DNA of 64,000 nt from Typhlomys cinereus (GCA_023101885.1 JALPQD010000623.1:527208-591207), one strand, 5' to 3'; numbered from the stretch's first letter, positions 48,290 to 59,500 are shown. Notes: a model not told the origin generated them from the letters alone. Numbers and translations: made by a program.

Positions 48290-48711
48290 TGTGGCACTGT
48301 CAATTCAGGGAGGCCCTAGCTCGGCCTCCCAAATGCAGGAGGTCTGGCTACAGATAAACCTGAAAAGGAACCATACAGGCAGTGGGATAGACAACTAATA
48401 GGAAGGAGGGATGATCAACCAATGGGAAACGGCCATCTAACCTGGACACCCAGTAAATAGCTGAATGATTGGTGGCTACTCCCCTCCTCCCCTGAGTAGA
48501 GGGGTGGCCACACCTAATTGGATCCTGACCCAATGTAATCCCAATCACTTCCTGAGTAAAGTTGAGTCTCTGGCCAACTCGTGCTGCTTCTCACCTGACT
48601 CCTGGGGTCTGGGTGGTGAACCCATCACTGGCTTGTCCATTCACCTTGAGCCCACAAGGCCCCACTATTTGCCCTCTTCCCCCAGCTGGCCCGGTGGGGG
48701 ATTCGGCAACA
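48290..48711 (+). repeat. 3' LTR of the non-coding class II element
   Basis: 422 bp, starting TGTGGCACTGTCAATTCAGG after the purine run and ending GATTCGGCAACA. AGTAAA near 48555 could serve as the poly(A) signal. It does not match the other LTRs in this window. Confidence 0.78.
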
Positions 48712-49359
48712 CACTGTGAAGATTTTATGACCACTGTGATCTCTCCATGACTACTGTGAGCTCTCTATGACAACTTTAATCTATAATGAATGTGATTGTG
48801 ATCACTGTGACCTCTTTATGACAACTATAATCTATGACCACTGTTAGTTCTCTATGATAACTGTGGGCTTTCCTCATCCACTATGTTCTGTGAACACTGT
48901 GAGATCTCTCTCACGAGTATGAGCTATGAACACTGGGAAGGTTTATGACCAATATGAGCTATGACCACGGTAAGCTCTCTATGTCCATTATGAGCTCTCT
49001 GTTACGACTATAAACTATGATCATTGTGAGATACCTATAACAACTGAACACACTATAACCACTGTGAACTCTCTGTGACCACTATGAGCTATGACTACTG
49101 TGAACTCTCTATGAGCTCTCTATGCCCAATGTGACTTCTCTATGAGCACTATTAACTATAACCACTGTAAGCTCTCTAAGTCCATTATGATCTATCACCA
49201 CTCTGAACTCTTTTTGACAACTATGAGCTCTCTATGTGCACTATGATCTATAATGACTCTCAGCTCTCTGTGTCCACTATTTGCTCTCTATGACCACTCT
49301 GAGCTATGTCCACTGTGAGTTCATTATCAGCACTGTGAACTCTCTATCACCATTCTGAT
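48712..49359. repeat. Satellite B, block 3
   Basis: The same 16/20 bp array, in the same orientation as before, resuming directly after the LTR. No other content is visible. Confidence 0.9.
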
Positions 49360-49545
49360 ATATTCATTCCAGGTAATAAAGGAAGAACAGAAGTGACATG
49401 TATTTTCTGTGTTGGAGCAGATGTGATGTCTCCAGGTAGAGTTAAAGCAGGCATGACATTCAGTTGCTAAAAGCAAAGGGACAATAAATATTTTAAAGCA
49501 GATTTTCCCTGGTTTATGTGTATACATCAAATGTGTGGGGAAGAG
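49360..49545 (-). repeat. Internal fragment of an ERV-C-family LTR, antisense
   Basis: 186 bp matching 50450-50640 (TTCATTC…GGTAA, GATGTCTCCAGGTAGAGTTAAA, TCAGTTGCTAAAAGCAAAGGG, CATCAAATGTGTGGGG). Both LTR termini are missing, so it did not arrive here by ordinary integration. Part of the LTR open frame is still open across it (minus strand, 49327-49530). Confidence 0.85.
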
Positions 49546-50207
49546 ACCACTATAAATTCTTTGTCCACTGTGAACTCTTTATGAGCACTATGATCTATGA
49601 CCATTTTGAGGTCTCGATAACCATGATAAACTCGGTATGTTCACTCTGAGCTCTTTGTGACCTCTGTGAGGATTCTATCACCACTATGATCTTTCCATGA
49701 CCACTATGTGCTCTCTATGATTGCTGTGAGCTATGAACCCTGTGAACACACTATGAGCACTGTGAGCTCTCCATTACCACTGTGACCTATCTATGACCAC
49801 TTTGAGCAGTCTGTGGCCACTCTTACAATTCTTACATTGTGAGCTCTGTATGACCAATATGACCTATGACCATTGTGAGCACTCTTTCACCACTGTGTGC
49901 CCTCTATGAGTACTATGATCTATGTCTAGTATGAGCTATCTATAATCACTATTAGCTATGACCACTATGAGCTCACTATGATCACTGTGATCTATCACCA
50001 TTCTGAGCAATCTATAATGACTATGAGTTCTCTATGACCACGGTTAGCTCTTTGTGAGCATGATGACACATGACCGCTATGAATTCTCTCTCACCATAAT
50101 GAACTTTGGCACCTGTGAACAATTTATGACCACTATGATCTATGACCACATTGAATTCTATATTTCCATTATAAGCTCTCTATTACTCCTGTGAAGTATA
50201 ACCACTG
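49546..50207. repeat. Satellite B, block 4
   Basis: 16/20 bp satellite B between the LTR fragment and ERV-C. It ends in ATAACCACTG at the LTR terminus. Confidence 0.9.
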
Positions 50208-50988
50208 TGTTTGGCAGTCCAAGGCTGTAACCTCGAACCCAGGGCTCCCCTCGACAAGATGGACAAGCCTTCAGTGAATGGAGATATATCCACAGCTCTC
50301 TGGGCTGAGTGAGTCTGAATTCTTTTTGAAATTTTTAGCAGCATTTATATACTTTTTGAGAGTAAAGGCCAGGGAATGTGTTATTATGCCTTTTGGGAAA
50401 ACATCAAAGAAAACCAGGATAAAATTCTTTACAGGATTGTGTAAAACATATTCATTCAAGGTAACAAACGAAGAGCAGAGGTGACATATATTTTCTGTTT
50501 GGGAGCAGACATGATGTCTCCAGGTAGAGTTAAAGCAGGCATGACACTCAGTTGCTAAAAGCAAAGGGACAATGAATGTTTTAAGGCAGATTTTCCCTGG
50601 TTTATGTGTATACATCAAATGTGTGGGGGAAGGGACTGTAAACTAGCTAGTCATGAGAAAAACAACAACAACATCTAAGAATATGCAGGAGGTAGAAGGG
50701 AGAAATCCTGCCAGAGGCAAAACTTAATTTATATAGGGAGAATCTCTAGCACCTAGCAATGTCCATTTAGATATTAATGTATCATTCCCCAGCTAGCAGG
50801 CTTTAGGCCAGAAAAAGACAGTAATACTAAGGCAGGCAGTAATACTAAGGCCTGACTATTCCCATATTTTCCTTATTTTTCTTATTTACTTTAAATAATG
50901 CCATGTCCTTTTTCTAGAAAATGTTTCCTTGAAACAATATTCTGCCATGCTGGGACCTCATACACCAGGGTGGTCAGATAAGCAAACA
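50208..50988 (-). repeat. ERV-C left LTR, inverted relative to its genes
   Basis: Read on the minus strand, it starts TGTTTGCTTATCTGACC at 50988 and ends GGACTGCCAAACA at 50208, 781 bp, matching the plus-strand LTR at 53841-54629 along its length. Its U5 end faces the satellite and its U3 end abuts pol, the reverse of a normal 5' LTR. It contains a TATA-like stretch near 50342-50351 and a minus-strand open frame (ATG 50613-50615, stop at 50271). Confidence 0.85.
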
Positions 50989-52100
50989 AAGATTATATTT
51001 CCTCACAAAATGAGTTTACAGCCACTAGATGATGCTATAATATTTACTGATGCATCTTCAAATGAAAATCAGTAACATTAATAGAAAATAGGAAACCAAT
51101 TATAAAAACCTCAACAAAAATTTCTGCTCAGCAAGCTGAGTTTATTGCTGTTATAACTGCTTTTGAGACAGACTCCGTGCCTTTTAATCTTTATATGGAT
51201 TCAACTTATGTGTTCAAACTTTTTCCAGGCATAGAAACAGCTATGATTTCATCACAATCAATGGTTTCTAACTTATTAATAAATTTACAAGGATTAACCC
51301 ATGAAAGAAATAATAAATTTTATTTTGGACTTATTCGAGGTCATTCTAATTTATCAAGACCATTATCTCAAAGAAATATACTGGCTGATACATTTACTAA
51401 AGAAATATTGGTATCTACTATTACTGCAGCTCAAGAAAGTCATACTCTTCACCATCAAAATTCATTAGCCTTTAAGAGACAGTTTAATATTACTCAAGAA
51501 CAAGCTAGATAGATCATCAAAAGGTGATCTAATTGTCCTCAACACTTCTCTAATCTTTCAATGGGAGTAAACCATAGAGGTCTAAAGCCTAATACTTTAT
51601 GGCAGATGGATGTAACTCATGTTTGAAAGTTTGGAAAATTGACTTATGTTCATGTGACTATAGATAGTTTTTCTAATGTAATTATAGCTACCGTCAGAAC
51701 TGTGTAAGCAGTCAAGGACGTCGTTCAACATCTTTTTGCTAGCTTTGTTTGTTTTGGAGATGTCTTATTGTATTAAAAACTCATAATGCTCTAACCTACA
51801 CTTCTAAAACATTTTGACAATTTTGTGATAAGTTTAACATTGATCATTCTACAGAGATTCCCTATAATCCTCAAGGTTAAGCTGTTATTGAAAGAGCTCA
51901 TCAAACTCTAAAAACCCAAATTAATAGATTAACTGGAAAATTAACATGATATTATTCACCTCATCAAATTCTTAATCATGCTCTATTCGTTATTAATTAT
52001 TCCAATATATATGATAAAGGATTAACCCCAATGTTAAGACATTGGGATTGACCTATTGATATAAAACCATATGTATATTGGAAAGATTTATGAACATCAC
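50989..52100 (+). pseudogene. pol: ERV-C pol remnant: RNase H and integrase (class II)
   Basis: The piece starts inside RNase H: IIFTDASSNE (about 51040) gives the first Asp, QQAEFIAVITAFE the Glu, LYMDSTYVFKLF the next Asp and NILADTFTK the last. Integrase begins with ESHTLHHQN (His pair, about 51435) and NCPQHF. Its core reads LWQMDVTHV, then a stop, then LTYVHVTIDSFSNV (about 51640-51680). The middle is shifted, and the Glu helix is readable as VIERAHQTLK (about 51885). Gag, pro and RT are absent. It belongs to the betaretroviral side but is a different lineage from ERV-A. Non-functional. Confidence 0.85.
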
Positions 52101-52259
52101 AATGGAAAGGACCCGATGTACTTTTAATATCAGGGTGAGGATATGCTTGTGTTTTTCCACAGGATGCCGAATCGCTCACATGGGTCTGGGATCTACTCAT
52201 CCAGACAGCCTACAAAAAGAAAGATGCCTCCATAACCACTACATCGGGCCAGCCAAACA

Positions 52260-52860
52260 CGGATGTCTGACCTAAAGTCACTGGTGGCTCCAATGAATAA
52301 TATTCATCTTCGCTTAGCTCCTCAATCCAAAAATACCCAAGCTGCATCACCACCCACCTGGAGACAACTAAAGTTGACTTCTGAGACTGAACGTGTTGCT
52401 TCCATTGGGGGGCGACAACCTACTCCGGAGACTTTCTGGCCCTGTTATTGCTGCACAGGTATCTTTGCTTGAAGCTGACCAATCATTTTGGGTTTACTTT
52501 CCAGATCCACCAATCTTCCACCCTGTTTCCTGGGGGGAAGATGATGATCTTAAAATATTTATCAATGATACCGATTTAATTGGCAGTATTTTTAATTCTT
52601 TAGTTCCTCACAAAACTTCCAAACCCATAAATTTTACTGGCTACACTGATGATGTCCTCAGTGTTTCACTTCTCAGGGCACACCACCTACTGGCTGCCTG
52701 TCTATTAATTATAGTGTTGGAACCGAAGTCCCTGTTTATCACCCACCCAGACCCCGAAAAGAACCACAAGGACCGAGCGGTTGCTGCAAGAGGAATAAGA
52801 CAAGCTTTAATCTGGCTCGCCAGGACCATCCTTCTCGCAAGCTAGGAAGGAGCAGCCCGA
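52260..52860 (+). pseudogene. env: ERV-C env, surface-subunit N-terminus (MMTV/ERVK-like)
   Basis: The segment from about 52263 to 52845 reads in two frames. The longer part includes LLEADQSFWVYFPDPPIFHP and LKIFINDTDLIGS (about 52460-52600), which resemble the N-terminal SU region of MMTV/ERVK-type envelopes. It begins just after the integrase C-terminal region, the expected place. The frame closes at 52843-52845, and no SU text is seen after about 52860, where an unrelated GC-rich insert takes over. Assignment is by motif style and position, so it is less certain than pol. Confidence 0.6.
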
Positions 52861-52899
52861 CTGAGACCGGGGTAAGGTTTTCATAATGAAAGCAGTCAC

Positions 52900-53204
52900 A
52901 GCAAACTCTATGGGAACACAGCACACAATAAAGTTAACCACCAAATGTTCTTTTGCTGATAGCGGAGTCTCTGGGCAGTTCCCGTACTGCCCAGGGTGGA
53001 GGGCGGAATGGCACGTCCCGCCCGAGATCGCGTAAACACGGTTGGCGCCTTTGGACTGGCGCCAGCGGGAAGTTTTAGGATGCGCGCGGAGAACTATGTG
53101 CTGGGGGAAGGGAAGCCTATCTTTTTTTTTTTTTTAATTTTTTTTTATTATTAGTATTATTTATTCAACTGTGTGCATATGTGTGTGTATGTGCGCGCGC
53201 GTCT

Positions 53205-53247
<43 letters not shown>

Positions 53248-53508
53248 ACCACGGACGAATTCGCGAACCACCATGGACGCCTCCACCTCCTGCCCCGGGA
53301 TTCACAGGCTCCGCCCTACCAGGACCAGAAGCGCAGGCCGACCCTGCTTCGGCCCGGGGAAGCCTATCTTAAAGTCCCACATTTGGCATTCTCAGCGGGA
53401 AGTTTTAGAATGAGCTCAGGCGGAGAGCTAGGTGCTGGGGGAAGGGAATACTCGCAGGCGGAGAGCTAGGTGCTGGGGGAAGGGAAGCCTATCTTAAAGT
53501 CCCACAAG
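52900..53508. other. GC- and CpG-rich insert with hairpins inside ERV-C env
   Basis: It replaces the middle of env. Three perfect stems lie within 95 bp: CTGGGCAGT/ACTGCCCAG (52971-52994), GGGCGG/CCGCCC (53001-53023) and TGGCGCC/GGCGCCA (53043-53064). AGCGGGAAGTTTTAG occurs twice (53064 and 53394), and GTGCTGGGGGAAGGGAA three times, showing 60-100 bp internal repeats. A SINE at 53124-53356 interrupts one repeat. AATAAA is present at 52928-52933. The origin is unknown; a captured cellular promoter or 5' UTR is one option. Confidence 0.6.
53124..53356 (-). mobile_element. SINE, 5'-truncated, in the GC-rich insert
   Basis: The same family as 60120-60410 on the minus strand, but without the tRNA-like head. 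The poly(T) tail starts at 53122, then a GT-rich stretch, then the body (GGCGTCCATGG region at about 53272-53283). It is flanked by a perfect 14-bp duplication, GGGAAGCCTATCTT (53110-53123 and 53357-53370). Confidence 0.88.
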
Positions 53509-53946
53509 ATGAACCATGGGAGAAAATTATTAGGAATTTGGCATAACACAGATTTTGGACCAGATATTAGAGCTTTACAAACTAAAATCTCAGATATTAG
53601 TAAAGCTCACATAGAACTTATTGGTGTAAAACAAATGGGAGAATATCTTTGGAATAATATATCAACATATTTTAATCCTACAACCTGGTTCACTATGTTG
53701 ATTCATATTGGTGAGACAATTCTTATCATAATCATTGTTATAATTCTCTTTCCAGTCATCTTCAAACTGACCTCATTATCTTTCAATCAGCTCAACATCG
53801 AATTTGAGAAGCTCAAATTAAAAACTATAAAGGAGAGAAATGCTGCGTCCTTATCTGACCATTCTGATGGACAAGGTCTCAGCATGGCAAAATATTGTTT
53901 CAAGGTAACAATTTCTAGAAAAAGGACATGGCATTATTTGAAATAA
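53509..53946 (+). pseudogene. env: ERV-C env, transmembrane-subunit C-terminus
   Basis: An open stretch with an ectodomain tail (DIRALQTKISDISKAHIEL, GEYLWNNISTYF), one long hydrophobic membrane anchor rich in Ile (ILIIIIVIILFPVIF, about 53725-53770) and a charged cytoplasmic tail (NIEFEKLKLKTIKE). It runs about 100 bp into the LTR before stopping at 53944-53946. The style is betaretroviral (MMTV/ERVK-like), unlike the D-type tail of ERV-A. The upstream half of env is lost, so no fusion machinery remains. Confidence 0.7.
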
Positions 53947-54629
53947 ATAATAAAAATAAGAAAAATATGGGAACAGTCAGGCCTTAGTATTACTGCCTGC
54001 CTTAGTGTTACAGCCTGGTTCTGGCCTAAAGCACACAGGCTGGGGAATGACACATTAATATCTAAATGGGCAGTTGCTAGGTGCTAGAGACTCTCCCTAT
54101 GTGAATTAAATTTTGCCTCTGGCAGGAGGATTCCTCCCTTCTATCTCCTGCATATTCTTAGATGTTGTTGTTGTTTTTCTCAAGAATAACTCGTTTTCAG
54201 TCCCTTCCCCACACATTTGATGTTTATACATAAACCAGAGAAAACCTTCTTTGAAACATTCATTGACCCTTTGCTTTTAGCAACTGAGTGTCATGCCTGC
54301 TTTAATTCTATCTGGAGACATCATGTCTGTTCCAACACAGAAAATACATGTCATCTCTGCTCTTCCTCTGTTACCTGGAATGAATATGTTTTACATAATC
54401 CTGTAAAGAATTTTATCCTGGTTTTCTTTGATGTTTTCCCAAAAGGCATAATGACACATCCCCTGGCCTTTACTCTCAATTTTCTAAAGTATATAAATGC
54501 TGCTAAAAATTTCAAAAAGAATTCAGACTCACTCAGCCCAGAGAGCTGTGTGTGTCTCCATTCACCAAAGCCTTGCCTATCTTGTCAACGGGAGTCTGGA
54601 TTCTAGGTTGCAGTGCTTGGACCGCAACA
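53841..54629 (+). repeat. ERV-C right LTR, sense
   Basis: The purine run AAGGAGAGAAA precedes TGCTGCGTCC at 53841. The end is GGACCGCAACA at 54629, 789 bp in all. A TATA box TATATAAA lies at 54490-54497, so most of the LTR is U3. I found no AATAAA after the TATA box. It matches 50208-50988, 7672-8772 and 49360-49545. Satellite B resumes as AGTGTGAGC; a 5-of-6 match to ACTGTG on the far left flank is too weak to call a duplication because the satellite itself contains that motif. Confidence 0.85.
54220..54606 (+). CDS. Open frame inside ERV-C LTR (U3), product unknown
   Basis: 128 codons from ATG at 54220 to TAG at 54604-54606, mostly in U3 and running past the TATA box. A cysteine/histidine cluster is present (ECHACFNSIWRHHVC, then NTCHLC), spaced C-x2-C, HH-x-C, C-x2-C. 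The copy in the inverted LTR (minus, 50271-50615) and the fragment at 49360-49545 keep the same frame and spacing. The copy near 7816-8007 has a frameshift upstream. MMTV LTRs also encode a U3 protein (Sag), but I see no sequence likeness that supports homology. It may only be a chance frame in a conserved LTR. Confidence 0.3.
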   Translation: MFIHKPEKTFFETFIDPLLLATECHACFNSIWRHHVCSNTENTCHLCSSSVTWNEYVLHNPVKNFILVFFDVFPKGIMTHPLAFTLNFLKYINAAKNFKKNSDSLSPESCVCLHSPKPCLSCQRESGF

Positions 54630-56057
54630 AGTGTGAGCTTTCTATGACCACCGTGAACTCTCTATGAACCCTATCAGTTCTCTATGTACAGCTATGACCA
54701 CTGAGACCTCTTTAACCATTTTGAGTTCTTTATGACCACTGTGACCTATGACCACTATGAGCTCTCTATTTCTACATAATTCTATAACTGCTATGAGCTC
54801 TGTATGACAACTATAAGCTCTCTATAGGCACGGTGAACTCTCTGTGATTACTTTGATCTCTCAATGATGATATCACCACGGTGAGTTCTCTGTGACTATT
54901 ATGAACTCTTTATGAAACTGTGAGAGCACTCTTTGAGCTATCCATGACCACTTTGAGCTTTTGATGACCACTGTGTCCTCTATATGATTATTCTGAGCAC
55001 TCTATGAGCACTATGAACAATGAACAGTGTGAATTGTCTATGACCACTATGAGTTTGGACCACTGTGAGCACTTCATGAGCACTGTGAGCTATTACCTCT
55101 ATGAGCTCTCTATGACGATTATGAATTGTCTTTGACAATTGTGAGCTCCCTATGAAACCTGTGAGCTATCTATGCCCAATATAAGCTCTTTATGAACATT
55201 TTGAGCTATGTGAGTTCTTTATGACCACTATAAACTATGGCCACTATGAGCTCTCTTTGATCACTGTGAACTCTCTATGAACATTATTAGCTCTCTATTA
55301 CCACTCTGAGCTCTTTGTGATCACTTTCTGAGTCTATGACCACTGAGATTTCTCTATGAACACTTTGAGCTCTCTGTGAGTATTATGAAGTTTCTATGAT
55401 AACACTGAGCTCTGTAGGAGCACTATGACATATGACCACTGTGAGTTCTCTATGACCATTACGAGTTATGAACACTGTGAGCAATTCATGAACTCTTTGA
55501 GTTATGATCACTGTGAACTCTCTATGATGACTATGAATTCTCTATGACCACTGTGAGCTCTTCATGACTACTTTCAGCTATGACCACTGTAACCTCTTTA
55601 TGACCACTGTGAGCTCTCCATGACCACTGTGAACTATAACTGCTGTGAGCTCTCTATGACCACTATGAACTATTTCCACTGTAAGCTTACGATCACCACT
55701 CTGAACTCTCTATGACCACTATGAGCTTTTACCACTCTGACATCCATATCATCAATATGAGCTCTCTAGAACCATTGTGAACTATGATCACTATTTGCTC
55801 TCTAAGACATCAGTGAGTATGACCACATGACCTCTCTATGACCACCGTGAGTGACCTATGAATACTGTTATCAGTCTGTGAACACTTTGAGTTCTCTGTG
55901 AGCAATGTGACCTTTGACAAAAGTGAACTCTGCATGACCACTATGAGCTAAGACCTTTGTGAGTTCTTTATGACCATTCTGATCTATGCCCATTGTGAGC
56001 TCTTTTTGTCCATTATGAGCTCCCTATGAAGATTGGGAGCTATGACACTTGTGAGTA
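54630..56057. repeat. Satellite B, block 5
   Basis: About 1.4 kb of 16/20 bp satellite B in the usual orientation. No gene is visible. It ends at the 6-bp target site CTCTAG. Confidence 0.92.
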
Positions 56058-56063
56058 CTCTAG

Positions 56064-56535
56064 TGTTGGGCCTCATCAAGACCCTGGACAAGGCCTGTTG
56101 GAACTTTCTGAGCCTGGCTAGAGTTTCATGATCTGTTTAAGCTGCCTCAGCAGCACAGCCTTGTGGCTGATGCAATATAGCCTTAGATTGCAACAGCAAC
56201 TGGCCCATTGTAACGCCCCACTAGCTCATAATAATCTCATGAAACTACAAATCTCACGAAATTATGCCTTCTATAGTTGGTGCCATTAAACTGCCTAGCT
56301 GAGAGGGCCAATCAGCAAAGACTCACGCTAGGACTTATGGGATATCGGGTGGGGTATATAAGGGCCTGACTGTTGGAATAAAGTTGGTTCCTGCTTTGAC
56401 AGAGCTCCCGGCCTGGTATGTCTTTCCCCGGTGGTGAGGGGGGTCCGGCTGGTGACACTCATCATCCTGCTCAGCCCCAGGTTGTGCCTGGATGGACCAG
56501 CACTCCCTTCTGCACTAGCTGCCGAGAGCCCAGCA
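56064..56535 (+). mobile_element. Solo LTR, class II, with 6-bp target duplication
   Basis: 472 bp, TGTTGGGCCTCATC to GAGAGCCCAGCA, flanked by perfect CTCTAG (56058-56063 and 56536-56541); six bases is the class II length. A TATA box (GGGTATATAAGGG, about 56350) and poly(A) signal (GAATAAAG, about 56378) are both well kept. The orientation is plus by these signals. It matches no other LTR here. It is the cleanest ordinary insertion in the satellite B array and probably formed by LTR-LTR recombination. Confidence 0.87.
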
Positions 56536-56541
56536 CTCTAG

Positions 56542-59500
56542 GACTATTATGAGCTCTCTATGACCACTCTGAGGCCTCCATGAACATTATGAGTTATGAC
56601 AACTGTTATGTCTCTATAACCACTATGAACTATAATTATTGTGACTCCACTTGATCTCTTTGAGCTCCTTATGAGCACTATGAATTATGATGACTGTGAA
56701 TTCTCTATAACCAGACTGAGCCCTCTTTGACCACTGTGATTCTCTACAATCATCATGAGCTCTCTATGAAAAGCATGAGCTATGACCAAGATTAGCTGAG
56801 TATCACCACTGTGAGTTCTGTGACCACTGTGACATCTCTATGATGACTTTAACCTTTGTAAGACCACTGTGAGCTCTCTGTGACCACTGTTAGCTCTCTA
56901 TGAGCATTATGACATATAACCATTGTGAACTCTCCATGGTCACTACGACCTATGATCACTGTGGGCTCTTTATGTCCACTATGAGCTATGAACACAGTGA
57001 GCACTATATTTCCATTATAAGCTCTCTATTCCCACTGTGAAGTATAACCACTGTGAGCTCTCTATGAACATTATGAGCTATACCACTGTGAACTCTCTGT
57101 GAACACTGAGCTCTCTTTGACCAGTATGAGCTATGACTACTGAGACCTCTTTATGAATACTTTGAGCTCTTTATGGTCACAGTGAGCTCTCTATGACCAC
57201 TATAAACTATGACCATTGTGAGCTCTTTATGATGACTATGAACTATGAACCCTGTGAGCTCTCTATATCCACTATGAGCTATGACAGCTGTGAGCTCTCT
57301 TTGACAACTGTGATTTCTCTATGAGCACTATGATCTATGAACACTGTGACATCTCTATGACCACCATGAGTTCTCTGTGAGGACTTTCTATCTCTATGAC
57401 CACTATGAGATCTCTGTGACCATTATGAACTCTCTATAACCACTGTGACCTCCCCATGAGTACTTTGACAACTCTATTAAGCACTGTACACTCTCTATGT
57501 CCATTGTGAGCTCTCTATGAACACTATGACCTATCACCACTTTGAGCTCTCCATGACTACTAGAGCTATTATCAATTTGAGCTGTTTATGACTACTATGA
57601 GCTATGACCACTATGAGTTCTTTATTATCACAGAAAGCTATGACCACTATGAGTTCTGTATGACCACTGTAAGCTCTGTATGACCACTGTAAGCTCTCTG
57701 TGATCACTATGAGCTCTCAATGCTCACTATTAGCTCTCTATGAGCACTGTGAGATATCACCACTTTAAATTATCTATGACCATTTTGAGCTCTCTATGAC
57801 CACTGTGAGCTCTCTATGAGCATTATGAATTACGACTAGTGTGAGATGTCTATGCTCACTATGAGTTATAAGCACTGTGAGCATTACATGAGCATTCTGT
57901 GTTATGACCACTGTGAACTCTCTATAATGATTATGAATTCTCTATGATAACTGTGAGCTCTTTATGGCGACTGTGAGCTCTCTATGATCGCTGTGAGCTC
58001 TCCATGAATAATTTCAGCTATGACCACTATGAGATCTACATGACCACTGTGAGCTATGACCACTGTGACCTGTCTATGATCATTATGAGCTCACTTTGAC
58101 CACTGTGAACTGTGACCACTGTGAGCTCTCTATGATCTCTGTGAGTTCACATTGACCAATGTGAACTGTGACCACTGTGATCTCTTTATGTATGATCTCT
58201 ATGAGCTCACTTTGACCATCTGAGATATCTATGACAACTATGAGGTATAACCATTGTGAGAGCTCTATGAACACTATGAACTCTCTATGAACATTGTGAA
58301 AATTTTATGATCTCTATGATCTCACTTTGACTACTGTGATCTCTTTATGACTGCTGTGAGCTCTCTTTGACCACAGTGAGCTCTCCATGACCACTATGAA
58401 ATATTACTAGTGTTAGCTCTCTATGAACACTATGAGCTATGACCACTATGAGTTCTCTTTGACCACAGTAAGCTCTCTATGAACACTGTGATCTGAAGAG
58501 TGTGAACTGTCTACGACCACTTTAAGCTATCTATGACAACACTGAGTTCTCTGTGACCTCATTGAGGTATGTATGGCCACCAGAAGCTCTCTGTGATCAG
58601 TATGAGCTATGATCACTGTGAGCAAACTATGACTACTGTGAGTTCTCTATGACCACTGTGACATCTCTATGATGACTCTGTGGTCTCTAAGAGCACTGTG
58701 AGTTCTCTATGACCACTGTTAGCTCTCTGTGACCATTATGACCCATGGCCTTGTGAACTTTCTTTGACCACTATGAGCTATGTGCACTGTGAGCACTTTA
58801 ATACCACTATAAGCTATGACCAGAGTGAGCACTATATTTTTCCATTATGAGCTCCCTATTGCCACTGTGAGGTATAAACACTGTGAGCTCTTTATGACCA
58901 CTATTGACTCTCTATGAACACTATGACTTATAACCACTTTGAGCTCTCTATGTGCACTATGAGCTGTTGAGCAATGTGAGCTCTTTAGGACCACTGTGAA
59001 CAGTGAATGCTGTGAACTCTCTATGATAACTAGGAACTATGATTGCTGTGAGCTCTCTATGACTAATATGAGCTGTTTGTGTCTACTGTGAGCTATACTG
59101 ACTAGTATAAGCTATGATTATTATGAACGCTTTATGACCTCTGTGAGTTATCTATGACCACTGTAGCTTTCTATGAGTAATACAACCTATGATCACTGTG
59201 GGCACTAAGACGACTCTGAGCTATGACCACTGTGAGCCCTATATGGACACTCTGAGCTCTCTATTACCACTGTGTTTTTGCTATAGGCACTATAACCTAT
59301 GAATATTGTGAGGTCTATTGCAACTCTGAGCTCTCTATGACCACTGTGACATCTCTATGGCCACTTTGATATCTCTATGATAACTATAAGCTCTATATGA
59401 CCACTGTGAGTTCTCTGTGACCATTATGAGCTTTTTGTGATAACTACGTGCTATGACTACTGTGAGCTCTCTATGACCATTATGACCTATGACCACTGTG

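Larger units (their letters stand above)
45956..48711 (+). mobile_element. Non-coding class II LTR element, starts at its PBS, 3' LTR only
   Basis: The satellite B phrase GAACTATGTCCA ends at about 45955. A tRNA-Lys1,2-type primer site follows at once (TGGCGCACCGATGTGGGG, 45962-45979), then a leader with a donor-like GAAGGTGAGCAGG (about 46066). About 2.2 kb has no retroviral gene I can recognise. Then come a hairpin, a purine run (AAAAGGGTAAAAA) and the LTR 48290-48711. The satellite resumes with CACTGTGAAG, which continues the left flank with only CA shared. The non-coding internal region and Lys primer site recall the mouse ETn type, but direct kinship is not shown. Confidence 0.72.

Noticed and set aside
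50208..50988. Independent solo LTR inserted next to ERV-C
   Set aside because: The six bases on its two sides (CCACTG and AAGATT) do not match, so an ordinary separate insertion is not supported, although it cannot be excluded after later deletion.
53171..53469. Cys/Val repeat frames over the GT stretch (also near 8067-8500 and 60159-60433)
   Set aside because: They are translations of the SINE and its GT/CA microsatellite.
56064..56535. Host gene promoter (good TATA box and poly(A) signal)
   Set aside because: The TG…CA ends and perfect 6-bp flanking duplication show a solo LTR.
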